Below are positions 34,469 through 43,527 of a stretch of 64,000 nt of DNA, piece by piece. Below the pieces are notes generated by a model, which was not told where the DNA came from, did not search any database, and saw nothing but the letters and a program-made list of their open reading frames with translations. Position 1 is the first letter of the stretch; every line of letters starts with the position of its first letter. Made by a program: the position numbers and the translations under genes. Origin of the DNA: Gammaproteobacteria bacterium (GTDB taxonomy: Bacteria > Gemmatimonadota > Gemmatimonadetes > Longimicrobiales > Gaopeijiaceae); NCBI GenBank assembly GCA_028820325.1, contig JAPPJO010000049.1:1-64000 (forward strand). The letters run 5' to 3'.

Positions 34469-35638
34469 ATGCCCGCCGCGGCCCCGGCCCCGGAGCGAGA
34501 ACTCGTCGCCCATCTGGCTCGCTTCTCCGGCGAACTTCGCCACGCCGGCGTGCCCGTCGGCCTCCGCGATGAGATCGACGGCACCGCGGCCCTCCGCTTC
34601 GTCGACATCGGCGACCCGGAAGAGGTGCGGCTGGCACTCCGCAGCGCGCTCAGGATCCCGCGCCGCTGGTGGGCGGAGTTCGACCGCCTGTTCGACGAGA
34701 GCTGGCGCCGCGCCGCCCTCCCCCGCCCCGCCCACGCCCGGAACGCCCCCCGCACCCCCCGCCGCTGGCGAGGCGACGAGAACACCGAGGCGCCGCTGGC
34801 GCGGATCCGCCGCGAACTGGACGAACGGACCGGCCGGGGCGACGCGGAGGCGCCCGACGCCGACGGCGACCTCCCCGGCTACAGCCCGCGCGCGCTCCTG
34901 CGCAAGAAGGTCTTCGACGAGTGCACCCCGGACGATCTCCGCGACATGGAGCGTCTGCTCGAACGCCTCGCGCGCCGCATCGCCACCCGGCCGAGCCGCC
35001 GGCTGGTGCCATCGGAGCGCGGGCCGGTGGTGGACGTGCGCCGGAGTTTCCGCCGCTCGCTGGCCCACGGCGGCGAACTGGTCGAGCTGGCGCGCCGCGC
35101 GCGGGCGGTCGAGCTCCCCAGCCTGGTAGTCCTGTGCGACACCAGCGGGTCGATGGACGCCTGCTCGCGCTTCCTGCTCGCCTTCGTCTTCGCGCTGCGC
35201 AAGGTCACGCGCCGCACCGAGATCTTCGCCTTCAACACCTCGCTCACGCGCCTCACCCCGTGGCTCCGGACGGGCGACGTGGCCGGCACCCTGGAGCGGC
35301 TCGCCCGCAACGTGCGTGACTGGTCCGGCGGGACCCGCATCGGCGAGTGCCTGCTCGCCTTCGTCGACCACCACCTGCGGCACACCGTGCGAAGCGATAC
35401 CACGGTGTTGATCCTGAGCGACGGGCTCGACCGGGGCGACACGGAGTCGCTCGAGACGGCCCTGCTGGCCATCCGCCGGCGCGCCCGCCGGATCATCTGG
35501 CTCAACCCGCTCATGGGCGACCCGCGCTACCGTCCGGAGGCGAAGGGCATGCAGGCGGCGCTGCCGCACGTGGACCGCCTCGTGCCCGCCCACAACCTGG
35601 AGGCGCTGGAAGCCATCCTGCCGATGATCGAGCGCTAG
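34469..35638 (+). CDS. coxE: CoxE-like von Willebrand A domain protein
   Basis: 389 residues. N-terminal helical half, then a VWA domain with the MIDAS metal-site motif DTSGSMD in SLVVLCDTSGSMDACSRFL, and a later conserved WSGGTRIGECL plus ILSDGLDRGD. This is the CoxE family, the adaptor for the CoxD ATPase in CO dehydrogenase copper/cofactor loading. The ATG at 34469 is preferred because AAGGG sits upstream; the frame also has a TTG at 34409 inside the coxD stop region. Confidence 0.87.
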   Translation: MPAAAPAPERELVAHLARFSGELRHAGVPVGLRDEIDGTAALRFVDIGDPEEVRLALRSALRIPRRWWAEFDRLFDESWRRAALPRPAHARNAPRTPRRWRGDENTEAPLARIRRELDERTGRGDAEAPDADGDLPGYSPRALLRKKVFDECTPDDLRDMERLLERLARRIATRPSRRLVPSERGPVVDVRRSFRRSLAHGGELVELARRARAVELPSLVVLCDTSGSMDACSRFLLAFVFALRKVTRRTEIFAFNTSLTRLTPWLRTGDVAGTLERLARNVRDWSGGTRIGECLLAFVDHHLRHTVRSDTTVLILSDGLDRGDTESLETALLAIRRRARRIIWLNPLMGDPRYRPEAKGMQAALPHVDRLVPAHNLEALEAILPMIER

Positions 35639-35715
35639 ACGATGCGCGACGATCCCGGAATCGCGAGACTAACGGAAATGACCGAGTAACCGGAATAACC
35701 GGAGAAATAACCCGC

Positions 35716-36159
35716 ATGAAAATCCAGGACGGCTTCACCATCGACGCGCCCGCGGCCGACGTCTGGGCGCTGCTCTCCGACCCCGACCAGGTCGCGGACC
35801 TGCTCCCCGGCGCGAAGATGGGCGACATGATCGACGACAACACCTACTCGGGCGGGATGTTCGTGAAGGTCGGACCCCTCGCGGTGGCATACGACGGGAC
35901 CGTATCCTTCCAGTTGGACGAGAGCGAGCGGTCCGTGCAGGTGCGCGCCCGCGGCCGGGGCAAGCGCGGCATGGGCACCGCCGAGATGACCATGACCAGC
36001 CAAGTGGTCGCGCACGGCGACGCGCGCACCGAGGTGACGATCGATTCCGATGTCGTTGTGACCGGAATTCTGGCCCAGATGGGACGCGGCATGATCCAGG
36101 TCGTGTCGAAGAAGATGCTACAGGAGTTTGTGGGAAACCTCACCAAAGCACTTGCCTGA
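35716..36159 (+). CDS. coxG: CoxG-like SRPBCC protein
   Basis: 147 residues. SRPBCC/START-like fold: MKIQDGFTIDAPAADVWALLSDPDQVADLLPGA, then VKVGPLAVAYDGTVSFQLDESERSVQVRARGRG, and the amphipathic C-terminal helix (LAQMGRGMIQVVSKKMLQEFVGNLTKAL). CoxG proteins bind a hydrophobic ligand or tether CO dehydrogenase to the membrane/quinone pool. It sits between coxE and coxM on the same strand. Confidence 0.8.
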   Translation: MKIQDGFTIDAPAADVWALLSDPDQVADLLPGAKMGDMIDDNTYSGGMFVKVGPLAVAYDGTVSFQLDESERSVQVRARGRGKRGMGTAEMTMTSQVVAHGDARTEVTIDSDVVVTGILAQMGRGMIQVVSKKMLQEFVGNLTKALA

Positions 36160-36181
36160 ACCGGCAGAGGAGAGCTGAGAC

Positions 36182-37048
36182 ATGATTCCCCCGCAGTTCG
36201 ACTATCACGCCCCCGGCTCGCTGGACGAGGCGCTGGGGCTGCTCGGCTCCCTCGACGACCCGAAGGTGATGTCGGGCGGACAGAGCCTGCTGCCGATGCT
36301 GAAGCTGCGCCTGGCGTCGCCGGCGAACATCGTGGACATCGGCCGCATTCCGGGCCTCGACACGCTCGCGGAAGAGGACGGTTTCCTGCGCATCGGCGCG
36401 CTGGTCACCGAGACACAACTGGAGCAGTCGGCAGTGGTGGCGGAGCGCTATCCCATCCTGCTCGACACCGCGAAGGTGATCGCCGACCCGCTGGTGCGGA
36501 ACCGCGCCACCATCTGCGGCAACATCGCGCACGGCGACCCCGCCAACGACCATCCCGCGACCATGCTGGCGCTCGGCGCCCAGGTGGTGGCCACGGGACC
36601 GGACGGCGCGCGCACCATCGACATCGGCGAGTTCTTCTTCGGGCTCTTCATGACGGCGCTCGGAGAGGATGAGATCCTGACCGAAATCCGCATCCCGGCG
36701 CCCGCCCCCAACAGCGGCGGCGCCTACGTCAAGCTCGAGCGCAAGGTGGGCGACTACGCCGTGGCCGGATCCGCCGTTCAGCTCTCGCTGGCCGACGACG
36801 GTACCGTGGCGAGCGCGGGCATCGGGCTCACCAACCTGGGCATCGCCCCCATCCGCGCGACCGCCGCGGAGGACGCGCTCAAGGGCGCGGCTCCCACCGA
36901 CGACGTCATCGCCGCCGCCTCCCAGGCCGCCGCCGACGCCACCGAGCCCATCCCCGACCGGCGCGGTTCCATCGAATACAAGCAGAACATGGCCCGCGTG
37001 CTCACCGCCCGTGCCATCCGCAGGGCGCTCGCGCGCGCAGGAGGATAA
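36182..37048 (+). CDS. coxM: CO dehydrogenase medium (FAD) subunit
   Basis: 288 residues, standard CoxM length. FAD motifs: [16 protein letters not shown] and [28 protein letters not shown]. The C-terminal CO_deh_flav_C part is [23 protein letters not shown]. It transfers electrons from the iron-sulfur subunit to the acceptor. A GAGGAGAGC ribosome site precedes the ATG; coxS starts 4 bp after its stop. Confidence 0.92.
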   Translation: MIPPQFDYHAPGSLDEALGLLGSLDDPKVMSGGQSLLPMLKLRLASPANIVDIGRIPGLDTLAEEDGFLRIGALVTETQLEQSAVVAERYPILLDTAKVIADPLVRNRATICGNIAHGDPANDHPATMLALGAQVVATGPDGARTIDIGEFFFGLFMTALGEDEILTEIRIPAPAPNSGGAYVKLERKVGDYAVAGSAVQLSLADDGTVASAGIGLTNLGIAPIRATAAEDALKGAAPTDDVIAAASQAAADATEPIPDRRGSIEYKQNMARVLTARAIRRALARAGG

Positions 37049-37052
37049 AGCG

Positions 37053-37532
37053 ATGGCCACACACAACATCAACGTCACCGTGAACGGCGAGGCCCACGCG
37101 GCCGCCGTCGACTCGCGGCTTCTGCTCGTGCACCTGATCCGCGACGACCTCGCGCTCACCGGCACCCACATCGGCTGCGACACCACGCACTGCGGCGCGT
37201 GCACCGTGCTGATGGGCGGCGTGCCCGTGAAGTCGTGCACCGTGCTGGCCGTCCAGGCCGACGGGGCCGAGATCGGCACCGTGGAAGGGCTCGCGGGCGC
37301 CGACGGCATGACCCCGCTGCAGGAGGGCTTCCAGGAGGAGCACGGCCTCCAGTGCGGCTTCTGCACCCCCGGCATGCTCATGACCGGGACCGCGCTGCTC
37401 GAAAGCAATCCGAACCCCAGCGAAGCCGAGATCCGCGAGGCCATCTCCGGGAATCTCTGCCGCTGCACCGGATACGTGAACATCGTCAAGGCGGTCGAGT
37501 ACGCCGCCGCGAAGACGGGGGAGGGCGACTGA
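37053..37532 (+). CDS. coxS: CO dehydrogenase small (iron-sulfur) subunit
   Basis: 159 residues. First [2Fe-2S] plant-type site: [16 protein letters not shown]...SC; second site: [12 protein letters not shown] and [14 protein letters not shown]. It links the Mo-Cu centre of CoxL to FAD in CoxM. AGGAGGA precedes the ATG; the stop overlaps the coxL start (TGATG). Confidence 0.93.
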   Translation: MATHNINVTVNGEAHAAAVDSRLLLVHLIRDDLALTGTHIGCDTTHCGACTVLMGGVPVKSCTVLAVQADGAEIGTVEGLAGADGMTPLQEGFQEEHGLQCGFCTPGMLMTGTALLESNPNPSEAEIREAISGNLCRCTGYVNIVKAVEYAAAKTGEGD

Positions 37533-39898
37533 TGGCACCGAGAACATCCGCCAAGATCTGCGGCATGGGCCACTCCATGAAGCGCAAGGAGGACCCGCGC
37601 TTCCTGCAGGGCAAGGGCAACTACATCGACGACTTCACGCTGCCGGGGATGCTGTGGCTGGACATCGTCCGGAGCCCCATCGCCTACGGCAAGATCAAGA
37701 ACATCGACTCCTCGAAGGCGCTCGAGATTCCCGGCGTGCTCGCGGTGCTCACGGGCAAGGACCTGGAGGCGTACGGTCTGCACTGGATGCCGACCCTCAT
37801 GTCGGACACCCAGATGGTGCTCCCCACGGACACCGTGATGTACCAGGCGCAGGAGGTGGCCGGGGTGATCGCCACCTCGCGCTACGCGGCCGCCGACGGC
37901 GTGGCCGCGGTCGAGGTCGACTACGAGCCCATGAAGCCGGTCATCGACCCCTTCAAGGCGCTCGAGGACGACGCGCCCGTGCTCCGCACCGACAAGGAAG
38001 GCAAGACCGACAACCACATCTGGCACTGGGAGGCGGGCGACAAGGAGGCCACGGACCGGATCTTCGAAGAAGCCGATGTCGTGGTGCGCGAGAAGATGCA
38101 TGTGCCGCGCATCCACGTGGCGTCCATCGAGACCTGCGGCTGCCTCGCCGACTTCAACCCGGTCGAGGGGCACCTGACCGTCTACATGACCACCCAGGCG
38201 CCGCACGCCATCCGCACCGTGCTCGCGCTGGTGGCGGGCCACGTGGGGCTCTCCGAGGAGAAGATCCGCGTGGTGAGCCCCGACATCGGGGGCGGCTTCG
38301 GCGGCAAGGTCCCGGTGTACCCAGGCTACGTCGTCGCCATCGCGGCGTCGGTGGTGCTGGGCAAGCCGGTGAAGTGGATCGAGGACCGGATGGAGAACCT
38401 CCAGGCCGACTCGTTCGCGCGCGACTATCACATGGACGCCGAGATCGCGGCCAACGCCGACGGCAAGATCCGGGCGCTGCGCATCAAGACGATCGCGGAC
38501 CATGGGTACTCCGACGCCCAGGCCGCGCCGTCGAAGTGGCCGGCGGGCCTCTTCTCGATCTGCACCGGGTCCTACGACATGGAGCAGGCGTACGCCGAGG
38601 TCGACGCGGTCTACACCAACAAGCCGCCGGGAGGCGTCGCGTACCGCTGCTCGTTCCGCGTGACCGAGGCCGTGCACTGCATGGAGCGGGTGGTCGACAC
38701 GCTCGCGCACAAGGTCGGCAAGGATCCGGCGCAATTGCGCGAGGAGAACTTCATTCCCAAGGAGGCCTTCCCCTACCAGTCCCCGCTCGGCTGGGAGTAT
38801 GACAGCGGCGACTACCAGGCCGCGATGGACAAGGCGAAGGAGATGATCGGCTACGACGAGCTGCGCGCCGAGCAGGCCGAGAAGCGCGCGCGCGGCGAGC
38901 TGATGGGGATCGGCGTGTGCAGCTTCACCGAGGTGCTGGGCGCTGGCCCGTCCAAGGACTTCGACATCCTCGGCATCAAGATGTTCGACTCCGCCGAGGT
39001 GCGCGTGCACCCCACGGGGAAGGCGATCGCCCGCTTCGGCACCAAGTCGCAGGGCCAGGGCCACGAGACCACCTACGCGCAGATCATCGCCGAGGAGCTG
39101 GGCCTCCCGGCCGCGCACGTGCAGGTGGAGGAGGGCGACACCGACACCGCCCCCTACGGGCTGGGCACGTACGCCAGCCGCTCGACCCCGACCGCGGGCG
39201 CCGCGGGCGCGATGGCCGCCCGCCAGATCCGCGACAAGGCCGCGAAGATCGCCGCGCACCTGCTCGAGGTGAGCGAAGAGGACCTGGACTGGGAGCCCGG
39301 CACCTTCTCGGTGAAGGGCGCGCCCGACAAGTCGGTGTCCATCCAGGACTGCGCCTTCGCCGCCTACACCAACATGCCCGCGGGGATGGAGCCCGGGCTG
39401 GAGGCAACCAACTACTACGACCCGCCCAACCTCACCTTCCCCTTCGGCACCTACATCTGCGTCGTGGACATCGAACGCGGCACGGGCGAGGTGACCGTGC
39501 GGCGATTCGTGGCGGTGGATGACTGCGGGAACATCATCAACCCGATGATCGTCCAGGGCCAGATCCATGGGGGGCTGACCCAGGGGATCGGACCTGCGCT
39601 GTATGAGGAGATTCCTTACGACGAAGACGGCAACAACCTGGCCGGCTCGTTCATGGACTACCTGGTGCCGACCGCGGTGGAGACGCCGGCGTGGGAGACG
39701 GGGCATACGGTGACGCCCTCGCCGCATCATCCGCTGGGGGCGAAGGGGGTTGGGGAGTCGGCTACGGTGGGGGCGCCGCCGGCGATTGCGAATGCGGTGG
39801 TGGATGCGCTGGCGCACCTAGGGGTGACGCATGTGGAGATTCCGATCAGACCCGACCGTGTGTGGGAGATTCTGAGGGAGAGGGGGGTGGCGAAGTGA
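37532..39898 (+). CDS. coxL: Form I carbon monoxide dehydrogenase large subunit
   Basis: 788 residues. It holds the form I active-site motif AYRCSFR at residues 370-376, whose Cys373 binds copper in the Mo-Cu cluster (equivalent to Cys388 of Oligotropha CoxL). Other MCD-binding motifs: GGGFGGKVPV, SQGQGHETT, and GVGESATVGAPPAI with the catalytic Glu near the C-terminus. Form II enzymes have AYRGAGR instead, so this is a genuine aerobic CO oxidiser, which feeds electrons from CO to respiration, often as a survival energy source. It is last in the operon and overlaps coxS. Confidence 0.95.
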   Translation: MAPRTSAKICGMGHSMKRKEDPRFLQGKGNYIDDFTLPGMLWLDIVRSPIAYGKIKNIDSSKALEIPGVLAVLTGKDLEAYGLHWMPTLMSDTQMVLPTDTVMYQAQEVAGVIATSRYAAADGVAAVEVDYEPMKPVIDPFKALEDDAPVLRTDKEGKTDNHIWHWEAGDKEATDRIFEEADVVVREKMHVPRIHVASIETCGCLADFNPVEGHLTVYMTTQAPHAIRTVLALVAGHVGLSEEKIRVVSPDIGGGFGGKVPVYPGYVVAIAASVVLGKPVKWIEDRMENLQADSFARDYHMDAEIAANADGKIRALRIKTIADHGYSDAQAAPSKWPAGLFSICTGSYDMEQAYAEVDAVYTNKPPGGVAYRCSFRVTEAVHCMERVVDTLAHKVGKDPAQLREENFIPKEAFPYQSPLGWEYDSGDYQAAMDKAKEMIGYDELRAEQAEKRARGELMGIGVCSFTEVLGAGPSKDFDILGIKMFDSAEVRVHPTGKAIARFGTKSQGQGHETTYAQIIAEELGLPAAHVQVEEGDTDTAPYGLGTYASRSTPTAGAAGAMAARQIRDKAAKIAAHLLEVSEEDLDWEPGTFSVKGAPDKSVSIQDCAFAAYTNMPAGMEPGLEATNYYDPPNLTFPFGTYICVVDIERGTGEVTVRRFVAVDDCGNIINPMIVQGQIHGGLTQGIGPALYEEIPYDEDGNNLAGSFMDYLVPTAVETPAWETGHTVTPSPHHPLGAKGVGESATVGAPPAIANAVVDALAHLGVTHVEIPIRPDRVWEILRERGVAK

Positions 39899-40279
39899 GG
39901 GGGGAATGCGTGCCCGTACCCGATATCTCCTCGCGCAGTCCTCAGCGACGAACGTGGAGCCGCCGTCTTCGCTGTCACGGTCGCGAGCAAAGGACCGAAA
40001 CGCCGCTGGCCGGAAATGCGGCCGCCCCTGTGCTTTCCCTGAGGCTCATCCCTTCCGGCCTTCGAGTAGTCGCATCGGAAATCCAAGCTGCCCGCCAGCC
40101 ACCAATCTCTGAAATGCCCGACACCCTTAACGTAGTATCCGTCGCACATTTCGCTTTGCCAAGAACCCTCAACCGCCAGATGCGACCTCCGTCTCCGTCC
40201 CTTTGTCGCGTTACGTTTGTATCCAGTCCTCGCTAGCCTTCCAGCATTTCGTCACCAATAGGAACAATGGAGACTTTCC
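39899..40279. other. Transition zone, no gene
   Basis: 381 bp between coxL and the metallophosphoesterase-STAND gene. No protein-like frame is seen on either strand. Composition shifts from the GC-rich cox operon to the AT-richer accessory gene. It should hold the promoter of the following gene, but no clear -35/-10 pair is visible. Confidence 0.5.
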
Positions 40280-43200
40280 GTGACCTTCGCTGTTGTTCAT
40301 CTAACTGACTTCCACATCCGGTCGAATACCGATCCAATCCTTGCCCGTACTCCCTTGCTCGCGAGAGCTATTGCCTCTCGCACTCAAACTTGTAGCGGAA
40401 TCCTCCTCGCCGTCTCGGGGGATCTGTCATACTCCGGCGTTGAAGACGAACTACTAGACGCATTCTCTCTCGTCCAGCAACTCCAGCAGCTTCTAACGGA
40501 GGCAACCGCCGCGGATGTTTACATCTCTGCCATCCCGGGCAACCACGATTGCGATTTTTCCGACCCGACTACTATTCGCCAAACATTGCTCAACGCCGTG
40601 AATGGAGACGAAGAAGCGCTACAGGATGACGTACTTGTCGCGATAACTCAACCTCTTGCCAGTTTCTTCGAGCAACGCGACGCATGGTGCCCGCCAACCG
40701 TCGTCGATTCCCCAATCGCCTGGCATTACAATTTTCCAGTCCGCGACAAATCCATCTTGGTGATGTGCCTAAACACCGCGTGGTGTTCTTCTCGTAACGA
40801 GATTCAGGGAAGCCTGTTCGTACCCCAATCCCATTTCCCCGCCCAGCCCCCGGGGTCGCATGATCTCGTGATCGCCATGCTTCACCATCCCTACAACTGG
40901 ATGAAGTCTGGCAACGCCCGCCTTCTGACTGCTCATATCGAGCAACACGCCGACATTGTCATCACCGGCCATGAACATGTTCCCGACCACCGTCTGATAT
41001 CTAAGATCACTGGCGAACGGGTCCAGTACATCGAGGGCATCGCCCTCCAGGCCTCCGACACCAACTCCACTGGTTTCAATCTCATCACAATCGACCTCGC
41101 ACATCGCACCCAGCAATTGTGGACCCTAATTTGGGACCGCGATACTAATTGTTACATACCTGACACTCTCAGCCCTCCTATGACCGACATGCAGGTCAAT
41201 CGAGCGAGAAAGCGCAAACATTTCGTATTTACCGACGATTTTCTCCGCTTCTTGGACGATCTTGGCCTCCAGGTACAACATCCCGTCGCTGGCACCTTGA
41301 TACGGTCTGACGTCTTCACTTATCCTCACGTTCGGAAGATCCAACTTCGCGAAACCGCCTCCGGGAATCTGATCGGCGCCGAAGCCATGCCGTCCCACCT
41401 GGCCGACGAGCGCATTGTCTTGATCACCGGTGACGATGCGTCAGGCAAAACGACCCTCGCCAAGCAATTAGTTGTCGATCTGCTCGCGTCCGATGTTGTT
41501 CCCGTCTACATGTCCGGCCGTGACCGCGCCCATCGCACCATCCAATCCCCTGACGACGTCGTTCACGCCGTCTCGACAATTGTCTCACGTCAGTACGGCA
41601 GCACCAAGGTTGATGCCTATCACCAGCTCGACGTTGATCAACGGGCCATCATCGTCGATGATTACGACAAACTATCTGACGGCCACATCGCCGTTGACGA
41701 TCTGATCTCGTGCCTGACCGACATCTTCGGTCGCGTATATCTTTTCGCGGATGCGATGTCTCAAGAACTCAAGAGCATTGACGACGACCGTCGCCGGATT
41801 CTCTTGGAAGATCGCGAAGACGCGGCTCACTTTCGGATCCAACCTCTTGGCTTCCAACGACGTGCAGAGTTGGTTGAACGATGGGTGGCTCTCAAGGACA
41901 GCCATATTGACGCCGCCGCGCTCGTTAAGGAGATTGAACAACGAACGCGTACGATCAATACTGTGATTGGCCACAATTTAATACCCTCGTATCCGGTTTA
42001 CATTCTAGGTATTTTGCAGGCGAGCGACAGCGTCGGCCCCGTCGATCTCCGAGCCAGTATCAACGCCCACTATTACGAGCTGTTCATCAAGAACGCACTG
42101 GCACTAACTTCTGACAAGATCGCCTATTCAATCAAGACGTCATTCCTCGCCCGTCTAGCATATGAGATACTTCGTTCGGAAGATATGGGTATATCCGAAG
42201 AGCGATTCCGTGAGCTATATATGACGTTTACGACAAAATACGAGCTGCCGATCACCTTTGAACAGCTGGTCAAGATGTTGAAGGATAGCCGATTGCTGAT
42301 AGGGTTTCAGGGACGAGTCGAATTTAGATACGATTATTGCTTTTACTATTTTGCGGCTCTTCACATAACTAAAAACTTGCAGCAGGATTGGGCAAAGAAA
42401 TGCGTCGCCCACCTAGCGGACACGATATATGAGGAGAGAAACGCCAACATTTTTCTATTTCTCGCCCATTTATCGGAGAATTCAGTTATTCTCGACGAAA
42501 TGCTACGGTGTGCGCGAGAGATATGTAAGGGAAGCCCCGTCGCTGCCCTAAATCGCGCGGAGCTCCAGTTCCTAGAAGGAGACAGATCGGACTTGGCCAA
42601 GGCCGAGTTTCGGGATGTTGGGGATATTCGAGAACTACGTCGACGCGTTCTTGAACAGAAGGATCGAGAGGTGTTGGATGGAGTGGACACCGACGAAGGA
42701 GGTGAACTCGAATACGGGGATGAGTATGCTGTTGGGCAGGAGAAAATTCGTGAACTAGGCGCGGCGTTTAGAACTACTCAAATTCTCGGACAGGTACTGA
42801 AGAACTTCCCGGCGTCGATTGACGCTTCGAGAAAACGGGAGATCGCTCGGGCGGCTTATGAGGTGGCGCTGCGAGCGTTAACGGAGATTCTGACGCTCCT
42901 GAAGGGCAACTATGAGCCGATCGTTGTTGATTTTATGGCGCAACAGATGGGAGGGAGATGGCCAGGTGGGTACGGAGAAGCACTTCGAAATGCGCAACGA
43001 TCCGTTGCCGGGTTGACGCGTTTGGTGTCGTATAGCGCGGTGAGACGCATCGTGGATGCGTTGGGTGATCCGAACTGGATTCATCCAAGTCCGACTATTC
43101 AGCGCGTAGCGGATGAATTGGATTCTCCTGTCTCGGAGCTGACGGTGTTCGGTATGCGGTTGGATTATGGAGACGGATTTCCAAAACAACACTTGCGGCG

Positions 43201-43453
43201 AATAGATGATGCGCTCGAGGATAATCCAATTGCTCATGGAGTGCTTCAGTATCTTGTCATTAGACACATGCATCTGTTTGTTATGGATTATGAAGAACGT
43301 CAGAGCGCATGTGGCATTCTCGGAATCAATTACAGGAACTTGCGAATCAAGGCGTTGGACCCCCGAAGAAAATTGATCGAGAAGGGAAAGAAGAAGAAAT
43401 CCAAGAAGAAGAAGAGGGGGAGGAGAAAGCGGAAGGGTAGGAAGCGACGTTAG
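40280..43453 (+). CDS. Metallophosphoesterase-STAND NTPase protein with basic C-terminal tail
   Basis: 1057 residues. Residues 1-290 form a calcineurin-like metallophosphoesterase with every metal motif: D10/H12 in LTDFHI, GD at 47-48, GNHD at 87-90, H202/H203 in LHHPYNW, and GHEH at 230-233. Residues ~340-650 are a STAND/NACHT-like P-loop ATPase: Walker A GDDASGKT at 384-391, Walker B IIVDD at 457-461 and later winged-helix-like helices (EFRYDYCFYYFAALHI). The C-terminal third is helical and ends in a ~26-residue Lys/Arg tail. The start is GTG with GGAGA upstream. Composition is AT-rich for this genome (42181-42240 has 23 G/C of 60), a sign of transfer. Such effector-sensor layout is typical of antiphage STAND proteins; the effector would be a phosphodiesterase or nuclease. 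Function is inferred. Confidence 0.75.
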   Translation: MTFAVVHLTDFHIRSNTDPILARTPLLARAIASRTQTCSGILLAVSGDLSYSGVEDELLDAFSLVQQLQQLLTEATAADVYISAIPGNHDCDFSDPTTIRQTLLNAVNGDEEALQDDVLVAITQPLASFFEQRDAWCPPTVVDSPIAWHYNFPVRDKSILVMCLNTAWCSSRNEIQGSLFVPQSHFPAQPPGSHDLVIAMLHHPYNWMKSGNARLLTAHIEQHADIVITGHEHVPDHRLISKITGERVQYIEGIALQASDTNSTGFNLITIDLAHRTQQLWTLIWDRDTNCYIPDTLSPPMTDMQVNRARKRKHFVFTDDFLRFLDDLGLQVQHPVAGTLIRSDVFTYPHVRKIQLRETASGNLIGAEAMPSHLADERIVLITGDDASGKTTLAKQLVVDLLASDVVPVYMSGRDRAHRTIQSPDDVVHAVSTIVSRQYGSTKVDAYHQLDVDQRAIIVDDYDKLSDGHIAVDDLISCLTDIFGRVYLFADAMSQELKSIDDDRRRILLEDREDAAHFRIQPLGFQRRAELVERWVALKDSHIDAAALVKEIEQRTRTINTVIGHNLIPSYPVYILGILQASDSVGPVDLRASINAHYYELFIKNALALTSDKIAYSIKTSFLARLAYEILRSEDMGISEERFRELYMTFTTKYELPITFEQLVKMLKDSRLLIGFQGRVEFRYDYCFYYFAALHITKNLQQDWAKKCVAHLADTIYEERNANIFLFLAHLSENSVILDEMLRCAREICKGSPVAALNRAELQFLEGDRSDLAKAEFRDVGDIRELRRRVLEQKDREVLDGVDTDEGGELEYGDEYAVGQEKIRELGAAFRTTQILGQVLKNFPASIDASRKREIARAAYEVALRALTEILTLLKGNYEPIVVDFMAQQMGGRWPGGYGEALRNAQRSVAGLTRLVSYSAVRRIVDALGDPNWIHPSPTIQRVADELDSPVSELTVFGMRLDYGDGFPKQHLRRIDDALEDNPIAHGVLQYLVIRHMHLFVMDYEERQSACGILGINYRNLRIKALDPRRKLIEKGKKKKSKKKKRGRRKRKGRKRR

Positions 43454-43527
43454 GGGCGGGACGAAGAACGGTGGCAGGAAGAACCGTCACGGGCGAATGC
43501 CCGCATCCGGCTCTCAGTTGGTGCATG

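Noticed and set aside
36140-39817. 1225-codon open frame on the minus strand
   Set aside because: Antisense to coxM-coxS-coxL, whose products are unmistakable; the antisense product is low-complexity.
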